DNA of 64,000 nucleotides from Lachnocurva sp029100405 (lineage in GTDB: Bacteria > Bacillota > Clostridia > Lachnospirales > Lachnospiraceae), in contig JBJYZC010000003.1 of NCBI GenBank assembly GCA_046263755.1, forward strand, positions 124,001 to 188,000. The letters are read 5' to 3'. The position numbers and the translations under genes were made by a program. Below are positions 16,138 to 24,695 of the stretch, piece by piece (within the stretch, counting starts at the first letter, position 1; each line of letters begins with the position of its first letter). The notes below the pieces were generated by a model, which worked only from the letters and a program-made list of their open reading frames with translations, was not told the DNA's origin and did no database searches.

Positions 16138-16786
16138 TATCGCACTGCCCAAGGGGCGTCTGGGTGACCGGACCTACAGTCTGATGGCAGCTGCCGGTTT
16201 CGACTGCCCTGCCATTCTGGAAAAGAACCGGAAACTGACCTTTGAGAATTCCGAAAAGGGAGTCCGCTATTTCTGGGTCAAACCATCCGACGTATCGATT
16301 TATGTGGAACGCGGCGCTGCGGATATCGGAGTCTGTGGCAAGGACATTCTCCTGGAATATCAGCCCAATGTCTATGAACTTTTGGATCTCGGAATCGGCA
16401 AGTGCCGCATGTGCGTCGCCGGTCCTCGTGATTTTATCGATCCAAGAGACCGGACCCTTCGTGTCGCAACAAAATTTCCGAACATTGCCGGAGAATATTA
16501 TGAATCCGTCGGCCGTGATATCGATATCATCCATCTGAACGGATCCATCGAGATCGCTCCTATCCTGGGATTAAGCGATGTCATCGTCGATATCGTAGAA
16601 ACCGGCAGCACCCTCCGGGAAAATGACCTCGTGGTCCTCCAGGAGATCATCCCCATCAGTGCCCGGCTGATCAGTAATAAGGTCAGTTTCCAGTTCCGCC
16701 ATGACGAGATCCAGGCGGTTCGGGACGGCCTGAAGAACCTGATCCTTTCCGGGCAGAAAGTAGAAACGATCAGTTTGCAGCACTAA
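16130..16786 (+). CDS. hisG: ATP phosphoribosyltransferase catalytic subunit, short form
   Basis: 218 residues, the short form lacking the C-terminal regulatory domain, matching the presence of hisZ. It condenses ATP and PRPP, the first committed step of histidine synthesis. Visible are NIALPKGRLGDRT at the N-terminus and the PRPP-binding DVIVDIVETGSTLREN near residues 147-162. Start supported by AGAAGGAGAT inside the end of hisZ, which it overlaps. Confidence 0.95.
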   Translation: MINIALPKGRLGDRTYSLMAAAGFDCPAILEKNRKLTFENSEKGVRYFWVKPSDVSIYVERGAADIGVCGKDILLEYQPNVYELLDLGIGKCRMCVAGPRDFIDPRDRTLRVATKFPNIAGEYYESVGRDIDIIHLNGSIEIAPILGLSDVIVDIVETGSTLRENDLVVLQEIIPISARLISNKVSFQFRHDEIQAVRDGLKNLILSGQKVETISLQH

Positions 16787-16914
16787 GCCTTTGAAAGGTT
16801 CGATCCGAAAGGAAGCACTTGCAGCAGGGATCTTAAGTATGATTCCAATGGCCGGCCGTCTGAAAAGCGACGGGGCCGGTCTACATTACACCAAAGAAAG
16901 AAAAGAGGCTCGAC

Positions 16915-18201
16915 ATGATTCGAATTTTTGAAATGGGAAAAATCAAGGATGAAGAGATCTTCGCCCGGAGCGAACCGACCTCCGAGGTCGAGGCAATCGT
17001 CCGGGACATCATCTCCGATGTCAGAAGCCGTGGCGATGCCGCCCTTCATGACTACAGCGCCCGCTTTGATCACGTAGAACTGGATGATTTCCTTGTCACT
17101 GATGAGGAAATGGAGACCGCTCTAAAGAAAGTAGAGTCTGAATTTCTGGAGGTTCTGAAAGAGGCAGCCGACCACATCCGTTCCTTCCACAAGAATCAGG
17201 TCAGACAGAGCTTTATTCAGACGGACCGGGAAGGCGTTGTCTTAGGACAGCGGATCATTCCGCTCGATAAGGTCGGCCTTTACGTACCGGGCGGCACCGC
17301 AGCTTATCCTTCCACCGTTCTCATGGATGCCATTCCTGCGGAGATCGCAGGCGTTCACGAGATTGTGATGACAACGCCGCCTTCCAAGGAAGGCTCGGTC
17401 AATCCTTATATCCTGGCAGCCGCCAAGGTCGCCGGCGTCGGCCGGATCTACAAGGTCGGCGGAGCCCAGGCCATTGCAGCCCTGGCTTACGGAACCGAAA
17501 GCATCCCCCGCGTCGATAAGATCGTCGGCCCCGGAAATGCCTTCGTTGCAGAAGCCAAGAAGCAGGTCTTCGGCCAGGTCAACATCGATATGATCGCCGG
17601 GCCTTCCGAGATCCTGGTTCTCTCCGATGGAAAGTCCAATCCCCGCTATCTGGCCGCCGATCTCCTTTCCCAGGCCGAGCATGACAAGAATGCCTCCGCT
17701 GTTCTGGTAACCATTTCCATCGAAGAAGCGAAGGCGGTCCAGACAGAGATCGAAGCTCAATTGAAGAAATTGAAGCGGGAAGAAATCGCCCGTGCCTCCA
17801 TAGACAATCATGGCAAAATCATCGTAGCCCACGATATCACAGAAGGAATCGCCGCTGCCAACCGGATCGCCCCGGAGCACCTGGAACTGGCCCTTGACCA
17901 GCCTTTCGACTATCTCGGACAGATCAAAAATGCCGGATCGCTCTTCCTGGGCCGCTACAATCCAGAGCCCTTAGGCGACTACTTCGCAGGCCCCAACCAC
18001 ACCCTGCCGACCTCCGGAACAGCCCGTTTCTACAGCCCTCTGTCTGTGGATGATTTCGTAAAGAAGATGCAGTACAGCTACTATACCAGAGAAGCACTAG
18101 AAAAAGACTGCGATAAGGTCTCTCTTTTCGCCCGGAGGGAGGGTCTGACCGGACATGCCAGAGCCGTAGATATCCGTTTTGGCAAGGAAGACCGGGACTA
18201 A
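16915..18201 (+). CDS. hisD: Histidinol dehydrogenase
   Basis: 428 residues. This Zn-dependent enzyme oxidises histidinol to histidine with two NAD+. Signatures: LYVPGGTAAYPSTVLM, GGAQAIAALAYGTESIPRVDKIVGPGN, IDMIAGPSEILVLSD, AEHD and APEHLELA with the metal and catalytic histidines, and GPNHTLPTSGTAR. Full length. The 128-bp gap after hisG contains a GGCCGG inverted repeat without a T run. Confidence 0.96.
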   Translation: MIRIFEMGKIKDEEIFARSEPTSEVEAIVRDIISDVRSRGDAALHDYSARFDHVELDDFLVTDEEMETALKKVESEFLEVLKEAADHIRSFHKNQVRQSFIQTDREGVVLGQRIIPLDKVGLYVPGGTAAYPSTVLMDAIPAEIAGVHEIVMTTPPSKEGSVNPYILAAAKVAGVGRIYKVGGAQAIAALAYGTESIPRVDKIVGPGNAFVAEAKKQVFGQVNIDMIAGPSEILVLSDGKSNPRYLAADLLSQAEHDKNASAVLVTISIEEAKAVQTEIEAQLKKLKREEIARASIDNHGKIIVAHDITEGIAAANRIAPEHLELALDQPFDYLGQIKNAGSLFLGRYNPEPLGDYFAGPNHTLPTSGTARFYSPLSVDDFVKKMQYSYYTREALEKDCDKVSLFARREGLTGHARAVDIRFGKEDRD

Positions 18202-18319
18202 AACCACCTGTTAAGAACCCTTTCTTTGAAGATGGATGATCCATTTTTCCGTGCGGAAAGATAGACCGATGCGAGATGCTCATCGAATGGATACATAGCA
18301 GAAAGACGAGGTATAAGCC

Positions 18320-18928
18320 ATGATAGCAATCATCGACTACGGATCCGGCAATATTTTCTCTCTCCAGTCTTCCCTGAAGGCGATTGGTCAGAAAGTGATT
18401 GTTACCAGGGATCCGGCAGAAATACAGGCATCCGACCATATCATCCTGCCCGGTGTCGGCGCTTTTGAAGATGCCGCCAAAAAGCTTCATAAGGTCGGTC
18501 TCTTTGAAAGGATCCGGGAAGAAGCCAGGGCGAAAAAGCCTATCCTCGGCATCTGTCTCGGTATGCAGCTCCTCTTCGACCAGTCTACAGAATATGGTCT
18601 CCATCAGGGCCTTGGACTGATCCATGGCGAGGTAAGGGGCATCGAAGATGTCATCCCAAAGGATCTCGACATCCCCCATATGGGTTGGAACCGCCTGATC
18701 TATCGGAATCCCTCCCCTCTTTTTCAGGGCATTCCGGAAGGCTCTTTTGTCTATTTCGTCCATTCCTACGCCGCTTTCGATTGTGAAAAAGACCTGATTG
18801 CCCAGGCGGAATATGGCTGCCCCTTGACCGCTGCCGTCCAGCATGGCAATGTCTGCGGTACCCAGTTCCATCCGGAGAAAAGCGGCCCTGTCGGCTTGAA
18901 GATCTTACAGAATTTCTGTGCTATGTAA
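18320..18928 (+). CDS. hisH: Imidazole glycerol phosphate synthase, glutaminase subunit
   Basis: 202 residues, class I glutamine amidotransferase that supplies ammonia to HisF. The nucleophile is in LGICLGMQLLF, with catalytic His and Glu in TQFHPEKSG. IIDYGSGN and HMGWNRL are also typical. The last four codons and stop (FCAM, TAA) lie in a 15-bp unit that is repeated four times, so three more in-frame stops follow. HisA and HisF are immediately downstream. Confidence 0.95.
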   Translation: MIAIIDYGSGNIFSLQSSLKAIGQKVIVTRDPAEIQASDHIILPGVGAFEDAAKKLHKVGLFERIREEARAKKPILGICLGMQLLFDQSTEYGLHQGLGLIHGEVRGIEDVIPKDLDIPHMGWNRLIYRNPSPLFQGIPEGSFVYFVHSYAAFDCEKDLIAQAEYGCPLTAAVQHGNVCGTQFHPEKSGPVGLKILQNFCAM

Positions 18929-18973
18929 TTCTGTGCCATGTAATTCTGTGTTATGTAATTCTGTGCTATGTAA
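18914..18973. repeat. 15-bp repeat, four tandem copies spanning the hisH stop codon
   Basis: TTCTGTGCTATGTAA occurs at 18914, 18929, 18944 and 18959, with single-base differences in copies 2 and 3. Each copy contains TAA in the hisH frame. Only the first copy is coding. Confidence 0.96.
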
Positions 18974-19043
18974 TAAAGTAATGATATGAAATGATTAGGC
19001 GTGGTTTCCTCGCTTCGCAGTATCCCGCTATGGAGTAAAAAAT

Positions 19044-19775
19044 ATGGACTTATTCCCTGCCATTGATCTATATGACAAAAAAGTTGTCCGCCTCTTGCAC
19101 GGCGACTACCAGAAAATGACCGTCTATTCCGATGATCCCCTGGCCAATGCCAAGAATCTGGAAAAAGCCGGCGCCCGCTGGCTTCACCTGGTGGATCTCG
19201 AGGGGGCTCGGGACGGCAGTACACCGAATTTCCCGGTCGTCGAATCCATCTGTAAAGAAACCGGTCTGAAATGCGAGATCGGCGGTGGCATCCGATCCTT
19301 TGAAACCATTGAAAAGTATCTCCATGCCGGAGTCAGCCGGGTCATTCTGGGCACCAAGGCCGTTACCGATGAAGCTTTCCTTCAGGAAGCTCTGGCACGT
19401 TTCGGTGATCAAATCGCCGTCGGCGTGGATGCAAAAAACGGAAAAGTGGCAGTCAAGGGCTGGCTTGAAGTACTGGATGTCGACATGATCGACTTTCTCC
19501 GTCATCTGGAAGAAATCGGCGTAAGATGCGCCATCGTCACAGATATTTCCAAAGACGGTGCCATGCAGGGCACCAATCTTCCCCTCTATCAGAAACTTTC
19601 AGGCACAAAAAAGCTTAAGATCACAGCATCCGGCGGCATATCCAGTCTGGAGGAAATAAAAGCTCTGAAAAAACTCGGTATCTATGGAGCCATTCTCGGA
19701 AAAGCCATGTATACCGGTGCCGTAGATGTGAAAGAAGCCTTGAAGCTGGTTTATAGCGAGGAGGAAAGCGAATGA
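19044..19775 (+). CDS. hisA: Phosphoribosylformimino-AICAR phosphate isomerase
   Basis: 243 residues, TIM barrel isomerase of histidine synthesis. The catalytic acid/base aspartates are in FPAIDLYDKKVVRL and VTDISKDGAMQGTN; phosphate-binding glycine motifs IGGGIRS and ASGGISS are present. GGAG lies about ten bases before the start. It overlaps hisF by four bases. Confidence 0.95.
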   Translation: MDLFPAIDLYDKKVVRLLHGDYQKMTVYSDDPLANAKNLEKAGARWLHLVDLEGARDGSTPNFPVVESICKETGLKCEIGGGIRSFETIEKYLHAGVSRVILGTKAVTDEAFLQEALARFGDQIAVGVDAKNGKVAVKGWLEVLDVDMIDFLRHLEEIGVRCAIVTDISKDGAMQGTNLPLYQKLSGTKKLKITASGGISSLEEIKALKKLGIYGAILGKAMYTGAVDVKEALKLVYSEEESE

Positions 19776-20530
19776 TAACGAAAAGAATTATTCCCTGTCT
19801 CGATGTCCGTGACGGCCGTGTTGTAAAGGGCGTAAACTTTACAGGTCTGCGGGATGTCTCCAGCCCGGTAGACCTCGGTAAATATTATTCCGACCATGGA
19901 GCTGATGAGCTTGTTTTCTATGATATCACAGCCTCTGCCGAGGGCAGAAATCTCTTCACCGAGATCCTGACACAAGTGGCATCCCAGATCTTCATTCCCC
20001 TGACTGTCGGAGGCGGAATCCGCACACTCGATGATTTTGACCGGGTCTTAAAATGTGGAGCAGATAAAGTATCCGTCAATTCCGGAGCCATTCAGAATCC
20101 GGATCTGATCCCGGAAGCAGCGCAGAAATACGGGAATCAATGCGTGGTCCTCTCCGTGGATGCAAAGAGGGTGAATGGAAGCTTCCATGTCTTCCAGAAC
20201 GGCGGCCGAATCGACACCGGTATGGATGCCCTGGAATGGATCCGGCAGGGAGTCGAAAACGGCGCCGGAGAAGTTGTTTTGAATTCGATTGATACCGACG
20301 GTGTGAAACAGGGATTTGATATCGAAATGCTAAAGGCCGTCAATGAGATTGTCAAGGTTCCGGTCATCGCATCCGGCGGCGCAGGTTCTATTCAGGATTT
20401 CATTGATCTATTCCATGAGATTCCGACCATCTCGGCAGGACTTGCTGCAAGTATCTTCCACTTCGGTGAAGTGACCATTCCGGATCTCAAAGCCAAGCTT
20501 AAGGAAGAAGGCATTCCGGTCAGAATTTGA
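19772..20530 (+). CDS. hisF: Imidazole glycerol phosphate synthase, cyclase subunit
   Basis: 252 residues, TIM barrel partner of HisH. Visible: RIIPCLDVRDGRVVKGVNF (catalytic Asp), VGGGIRTLDD, NSIDTDGVKQGFD (second catalytic Asp) and ASGGAGSIQDF. The start ATG overlaps the hisA stop (ATGA) and is preceded by GAGGAGGAA, so translation is coupled. Confidence 0.96.
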   Translation: MITKRIIPCLDVRDGRVVKGVNFTGLRDVSSPVDLGKYYSDHGADELVFYDITASAEGRNLFTEILTQVASQIFIPLTVGGGIRTLDDFDRVLKCGADKVSVNSGAIQNPDLIPEAAQKYGNQCVVLSVDAKRVNGSFHVFQNGGRIDTGMDALEWIRQGVENGAGEVVLNSIDTDGVKQGFDIEMLKAVNEIVKVPVIASGGAGSIQDFIDLFHEIPTISAGLAASIFHFGEVTIPDLKAKLKEEGIPVRI

Positions 20531-20662
20531 ACAGAGCCGCTTTGAATTCACCAGAAGTAGAAACAGGGAATGATTTATTTTTCTAAGCACAGATCCTCAT
20601 AAGGATGTATCATTCCACTCTAAATTTATCTGATAAAAGTCATAATAGGAAAAGGCAGACCA

Positions 20663-21007
20663 ATGGCAACAGAAGCATTTGATATAAATAAAGTAAAATT
20701 TGATGACAAGGGCCTGGTTCCCTGCATTGTTCAGGATGTGCATACCAAGCGGGTCCTGACCCTGGCCTATATGAACCGGGAATCTCTGGAGATCACTTTA
20801 AAACGCGGTCTGACCTGCTTCTGGTCAAGATCCCGGCAAGAGCTCTGGCTGAAGGGAGAAACTTCCGGAAACTACCAGCATATCGTCCGCATGGAAGCGG
20901 ACTGTGACCGGGATGCCATCCTGGTTCTGGTGGAAAAGGACGGGCCGGCCTGTCACAGAGGCTGTGACAGCTGTTTTGATGATAGTATGGTAAAGACCTG
21001 GGAGTAA
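20663..21007 (+). CDS. hisI: Phosphoribosyl-AMP cyclohydrolase
   Basis: 114 residues, only the HisI half and not the HisIE fusion. It opens the purine ring of PR-AMP. Zn and Mg ligands are recognisable in MEADCDRDAIL and ACHRGCDSCF, with the CFWSRSRQELWLKGETSGN substrate segment. The preceding enzyme, PR-ATP pyrophosphohydrolase HisE, is not fused and not found in this cluster; the next gene, six bases on, is a NUDIX hydrolase. Confidence 0.95.
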   Translation: MATEAFDINKVKFDDKGLVPCIVQDVHTKRVLTLAYMNRESLEITLKRGLTCFWSRSRQELWLKGETSGNYQHIVRMEADCDRDAILVLVEKDGPACHRGCDSCFDDSMVKTWE

Positions 21008-21013
21008 GACAGA

Positions 21014-21541
21014 ATGGCAGAATGGATCGACGTATATAATGCAAACCGAGAAAAAACCGGGCAGATCATCGACCGGAAGTCGGACCATCTCAAGGACGGG
21101 CAGTACATGCTCTATATTCTTGCCCTCTTGGAGACACCGGATCATAAGTTTCTGATCACACGGCGGGCTTTGGATAAAAAGTGGGCAGCCGGCGACTGGG
21201 AAGTACCAGGCGGTGGAGTACAGTCCGGTGAATCGTCAATGGATGCCTTGAAGCGTGAAGTAGCGGAAGAAACCGGTTTGGATCTTGCCTCTCGTATTCC
21301 GGGATTTGAATCCAAGGCAATTCCAATCGATCGTTATCGAAATGACGATGGGGATCCTTATTTTATGGATATCTATCACTTCTGCTTTCCCTTTACAGAA
21401 ACAGATATCACCCTGCAGAAATCAGAAGCGATCGCCTGCCGGCTTGCCTCATGGGATGAAATCCGGGAATTAAACGACCGGTCCGCATTTCTCCATTATA
21501 AAAGGATCTGTCATGCCCTGAAGATGGAATCAATCCCTTGA
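21014..21541 (+). CDS. NUDIX hydrolase in the hisE position of the histidine cluster
   Basis: 175 residues. A perfect NUDIX box lies at about residues 67-89 (G-x5-E-x7-REVAEETGL), binding Mg2+ for pyrophosphate-bond hydrolysis. The N-terminal WIDVYNANREKTGQIIDR resembles the IDI/YfcD branch of NUDIX proteins. Its start is six bases after the hisI stop, and a PHP histidinol-phosphatase gene follows 69 bp later, so it is embedded among histidine genes. NUDIX enzymes cleave nucleoside diphosphate linkages, which is chemically close to the missing PR-ATP to PR-AMP step. This role is an inference from context only; house-cleaning functions are equally possible. Confidence 0.8.
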   Translation: MAEWIDVYNANREKTGQIIDRKSDHLKDGQYMLYILALLETPDHKFLITRRALDKKWAAGDWEVPGGGVQSGESSMDALKREVAEETGLDLASRIPGFESKAIPIDRYRNDDGDPYFMDIYHFCFPFTETDITLQKSEAIACRLASWDEIRELNDRSAFLHYKRICHALKMESIP

Positions 21542-21610
21542 TCCAAAGGAACCTTCCATCGACAGGTTAAACGGCATCAATTCCAGGATCCGGAAAGGAA
21601 ATCGTTCATC

Positions 21611-22585
21611 ATGTCAAGCTGTATTCCGGCAAATTATCATACACACAGCAGCTTCTGCGATGGGACAAACACGCCCGAAGATATGGTCCGTGAAGCCCTG
21701 AAGAAGGGGTTTTTGCATCTGGGTTTCTCCGGGCACATGGATCCCGGTGTAAGGATGGACTTTCCTTCCTATGATGCCGAGATCCGCCGCCTGCAAGAAT
21801 GCTATGCGGACCAGATTGAAATCCTTCGCGGGGCGGAAATTGACAGTATTACAGGGCCGGATTGTGCCCCGAATGTCGAATACCGCATTGGTTCCACGCA
21901 TTTTATTCCCATTCCGGACAGCATTTTGTGGCAGGAGACCTGTGCCCTGAGTGAGATCCGGGAAGGCGGGCAGAATGGCGACCAGATCATCGGAATGGAT
22001 GGGGACCCGATGAAATTAAGAGAAGACTGCAAGACCTATTACCAGGGCGATTTCTATGCACTGGCCCGGGATTATTACCGTTTTGAAGCAGACGTCGTGA
22101 AACGAACCAGGCCAACTTTCATCGGGCATTTTGATATCGTAAGCCGTTTCAATGACCTGCCTTGGGAAGAGGGCGGTCATTTCCTGGACGAGACCAATCC
22201 GGCATATCTGAATCCGGCAAAAGATGCTTTGGAAAAGCTTGTTTCCTATCAGATCCCCTTTGAACTGAATCTTGGTGCCTATAACCGGGGACGAAAGGCA
22301 GAGCCTTATCCCAGGCGGGAACTCCTCGGCACGCTTCATGAGCTTGGCGGCGAGATCCTTCTCAGCAGCGATGCCCACCAAAAGGAGTTGTTAGACGGCG
22401 GATTCTCCGACGGGATTACTTTGGCACGCTCCTTAGGATTCGATCATATCCTTCTTCTTACACGGCAGAAAACCCGCCATCCGGCGAAAAACAGCCAATC
22501 GGATCTTACTTCCTGGCAGGGAGATTCACTTCCCCTTTATTGGGAGGAAGTGGAGATCGGCGGAGTAATCGAAGGTCACAAGTAG
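21611..22585 (+). CDS. PHP-family phosphatase, probably histidinol-phosphatase
   Basis: 324 residues. PHP-domain metal motifs are present: NYHTHSSFCDGTNTPEDMV, FSGHMDPG, GAEID, GSTHFIP, FIGHFDIVSRF, and LLSSDAHQKELL near the C-terminus. The order matches HisJ/HisK histidinol phosphatases, which use a trinuclear metal centre to convert histidinol phosphate to histidinol. No other histidinol phosphatase is visible in the cluster (hisB is monofunctional), so this gene supplies that step by context. It is convergent with the DUF234 ATPase, only 24 bp apart. Confidence 0.82.
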   Translation: MSSCIPANYHTHSSFCDGTNTPEDMVREALKKGFLHLGFSGHMDPGVRMDFPSYDAEIRRLQECYADQIEILRGAEIDSITGPDCAPNVEYRIGSTHFIPIPDSILWQETCALSEIREGGQNGDQIIGMDGDPMKLREDCKTYYQGDFYALARDYYRFEADVVKRTRPTFIGHFDIVSRFNDLPWEEGGHFLDETNPAYLNPAKDALEKLVSYQIPFELNLGAYNRGRKAEPYPRRELLGTLHELGGEILLSSDAHQKELLDGGFSDGITLARSLGFDHILLLTRQKTRHPAKNSQSDLTSWQGDSLPLYWEEVEIGGVIEGHK

Positions 22586-22609
22586 AGTCCCAATTCTTCG
22601 TGCAGTTTC

Positions 22610-24019
22610 TTAATTTCTCCTTCGAACTTCCGGAAGCATTCCTTGGAATAGCCGGTCGAGTTCGATATGCTTTACTGTATCGGTCTCTTTTACCGTAAAT
22701 CCGGCCCTCGAAAAGAAGACATACTTATAACAATTGAGACCGGTATTCTTTACCTGTTGTATTTCTTCATCGATCACTTCCTGTGATATTTTTCTTTTTC
22801 TGAATTTGACTTCATAGAAGATATATCCCTTTTCATCTTCCGACACAACATCGAATTCTCCATTTGACCTAGTCTTCGGATCATCATAATAATATTTTCC
22901 GATCTTCTCAAGAACAGGGTCTATATTTCCAAGCCGATTCTGACGGATCAGATACTGCCTGCAAATTTCCTCGAACTTATGGGGGACATAATTTTCCTCA
23001 AAATCCTGTTGGATATACTTCTCATAAAATACATCCGAGTCCATTATTTTCATCTGAGAAGAATATTTAAAGATATAGCGGAAATAAAAAAGAGAAAGAT
23101 TGTCACAGATATAATACCCCATCTTCTTTTTGTTACTATCATCATTGATCGGTGCTTTCTTTTCCACCACTTCCATATTGATGAGCTTGTCAAGGACATC
23201 AACAAGAGTGGGACCGCTTGATACATGAGACTGGGACAGAATATCACTATACTTAGAGAATCCTTTGGCAAGTGTATAGAATACCTCGTTTGCATTCACG
23301 ATCTTGGAGATTTCAGAGCTTAAGTACATGGAGACCTCATTTTCCAGTCTTGCCCCGGAAGAGGCTATTAAATCTATGATATTTTCTTTTACAGATTTCT
23401 TATCGTCAATTAACCGGTTAAAATAGGGGATCCCGCCAAAGACAGAATAGATCCTGACCTTATCCTCATTCGACAAAAGAGGATAAAACATCGCTGACTC
23501 GTAATAATCCATCTGCTTCAGATTCATAGGCAGATCAACTCTGCCAAACAGGGGATTCGAAGGTTCCAATAACGATTTCATGATATCTACATAAGAGCCG
23601 AGGATGACCAATTTAAGTTTTGATGTTTCCCTGTATTTATCGACCAATGACTGAAGAATGCTATCGAGGCCTTTTACATTTTCCCTGAGATAGGGATATT
23701 CATCCAAAACAAAGACAATATTCTCTTCTTTTGCAAGCTTAAACACATAGTTCAGTACTTCTTCTATGGATGAATATCCTAACTTCGGTAGTTTCTGCAC
23801 TTCAGAAATGATTTCACAGATACTATGGACGTTACTCGCCTCTGTCACCTGTTTGCATTCATAATAAAAGCTTTTGACTCCGGATTCCTTGATCGCCTGT
23901 TTCACAAGCTCACTCTTCCCTACCCGGCGTCTTCCATAGATCAGAACCATTCGCATACCATCTGTAAGCAGTTCTTTCTTGATCTGTGTCAGTTGTTTTA
24001 CTCTACCGATAAATTTCAT
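22610..24019 (-). CDS. AAA ATPase with C-terminal DUF234 nuclease-like domain
   Basis: 469 residues. N-terminal ATPase of the archaeal-type/STAND-like group: FIGRVKQL, Walker A GRRRVGKSELV, Walker B IVFVLDEYPYL, and a helical/winged region. The C-terminal DUF234 part contains NGEFDVVSEDEKGYIFYEVKFRK, which has the D...ExK pattern of PD-(D/E)XK nucleases. Such proteins are widespread in anaerobes and of uncertain function, often on accessory DNA. AT-rich codon use contrasts with the adjoining his genes. Inverted and direct CTCGGT-type motifs crowd the upstream 120 bp. Identification of the domains is firm; the role is unknown. Confidence 0.8.
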   Translation of the reverse strand: MKFIGRVKQLTQIKKELLTDGMRMVLIYGRRRVGKSELVKQAIKESGVKSFYYECKQVTEASNVHSICEIISEVQKLPKLGYSSIEEVLNYVFKLAKEENIVFVLDEYPYLRENVKGLDSILQSLVDKYRETSKLKLVILGSYVDIMKSLLEPSNPLFGRVDLPMNLKQMDYYESAMFYPLLSNEDKVRIYSVFGGIPYFNRLIDDKKSVKENIIDLIASSGARLENEVSMYLSSEISKIVNANEVFYTLAKGFSKYSDILSQSHVSSGPTLVDVLDKLINMEVVEKKAPINDDSNKKKMGYYICDNLSLFYFRYIFKYSSQMKIMDSDVFYEKYIQQDFEENYVPHKFEEICRQYLIRQNRLGNIDPVLEKIGKYYYDDPKTRSNGEFDVVSEDEKGYIFYEVKFRKRKISQEVIDEEIQQVKNTGLNCYKYVFFSRAGFTVKETDTVKHIELDRLFQGMLPEVRRRN

Positions 24020-24093
24020 TTTACTCGGTCCTTTCCGACTCGGCCGCTATCGAGTTAAAATGATTATACCTTATATTTGTTTTTCTGTACAGA

Positions 24094-24134
24094 TTTTATT
24101 CGGTCATCACCGAGTCGGTTGTATCCGAATAAAA
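24094..24134. promoter_or_regulatory. Inverted repeat upstream of the DUF234 ATPase
   Basis: A perfect 10-bp inverted repeat TTTTATTCGG (24094-24103) and CCGAATAAAA (24125-24134) encloses caccgagtcgg. Related CTCGGTC or GACTCGG motifs lie at 24026-24048, next to the start codon. It could be an operator or a terminator. Confidence 0.5.
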
Positions 24135-24147
24135 AGGTCGCTCTGTG

Positions 24148-24188
24148 TGTCCAAAGACGTAATACGTTGTGAAATGATTATCTCTTTG
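24148..24188. repeat. rpsI-tail repeat, copy A (putative attachment-site-like)
   Basis: 41 bp matching copy B (25055-25095) at 40 positions. Its right half, ATTATCTCTTTG, equals the end of the rpsI gene including the stop codon on the minus strand. See the finding on islets. Confidence 0.8.
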
Positions 24189-24256
24189 GAAACATTGGTA
24201 TGGGCGAAATCCTTGAAAATACAGCATTTCTTGAAAGCTTTGTTTCTTACCTGTTG

Positions 24257-24339
24257 CTTACCGAGAGGTCTTCGTTCCACTCCGGTCGGCGCATAGCAGA
24301 GGTCCTCTGGACCTCTTGCGCCCCAGAGCTCTCGGTAAG
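24257..24339. other. Long-range inverted repeat, non-coding
   Basis: CTTACCGAGAG (24257-24267) pairs with CTCTCGGTAAG (24329-24339). Between them is a second hairpin gaggtcc/ggacctc (24298-24314). It sits 9 bp beyond the 3' end of the immunity-like gene and may act as its terminator or be part of an islet boundary. Confidence 0.6.
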
Positions 24340-24347
24340 TACAATTT

Positions 24348-24695
24348 TTAATCCTGACCTACAATCTCAGTATCATCATCCATAATAACTTCTTTAAATG
24401 GTCTACCATTTATTACAGTACTTTCAAGTACATCGTTCATGTCTGCATACTCGCCCAGTAATTCATATTCTCTTTTATCCGCTCCAACAAATTCTTTTTT
24501 ACAATATAATCCAAACATAACTTCTCTTCCATCTGGAAGAACCCCTGATTCATCATACATACATCCTGTATGAAATCGATATTCCACTCCTTCATATATA
24601 AAATCCAACCCAAACCAGTGTCCTCCTGAAGGATTCCACTCGCCAACATACTGTGACTTAAATTGATCTAATGATTCATATTCATTTTTTCTCAT
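24348..24695 (-). CDS. Putative immunity-like protein (115 aa)
   Basis: 115 residues, acidic and Gly/Tyr/Trp-rich (GEWNPSGGHWFGLDFIYEGVEYRF), with no membrane segment. No family is recognised with certainty. Its start overlaps the stop of the upstream 94-residue gene by four bases, and that gene looks like a polymorphic-toxin tip, so an immunity role is inferred from this arrangement alone. AT-rich composition and flanking repeats suggest acquired DNA. Confidence 0.45.
   Translation of the reverse strand: MRKNEYESLDQFKSQYVGEWNPSGGHWFGLDFIYEGVEYRFHTGCMYDESGVLPDGREVMFGLYCKKEFVGADKREYELLGEYADMNDVLESTVINGRPFKEVIMDDDTEIVGQD

Noticed and set aside
17924..18871. Minus-strand frame of 315 codons across the hisD end and hisH
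   Set aside because: Antisense to hisD and hisH; its sequence shows no family resemblance and no ribosome binding site.
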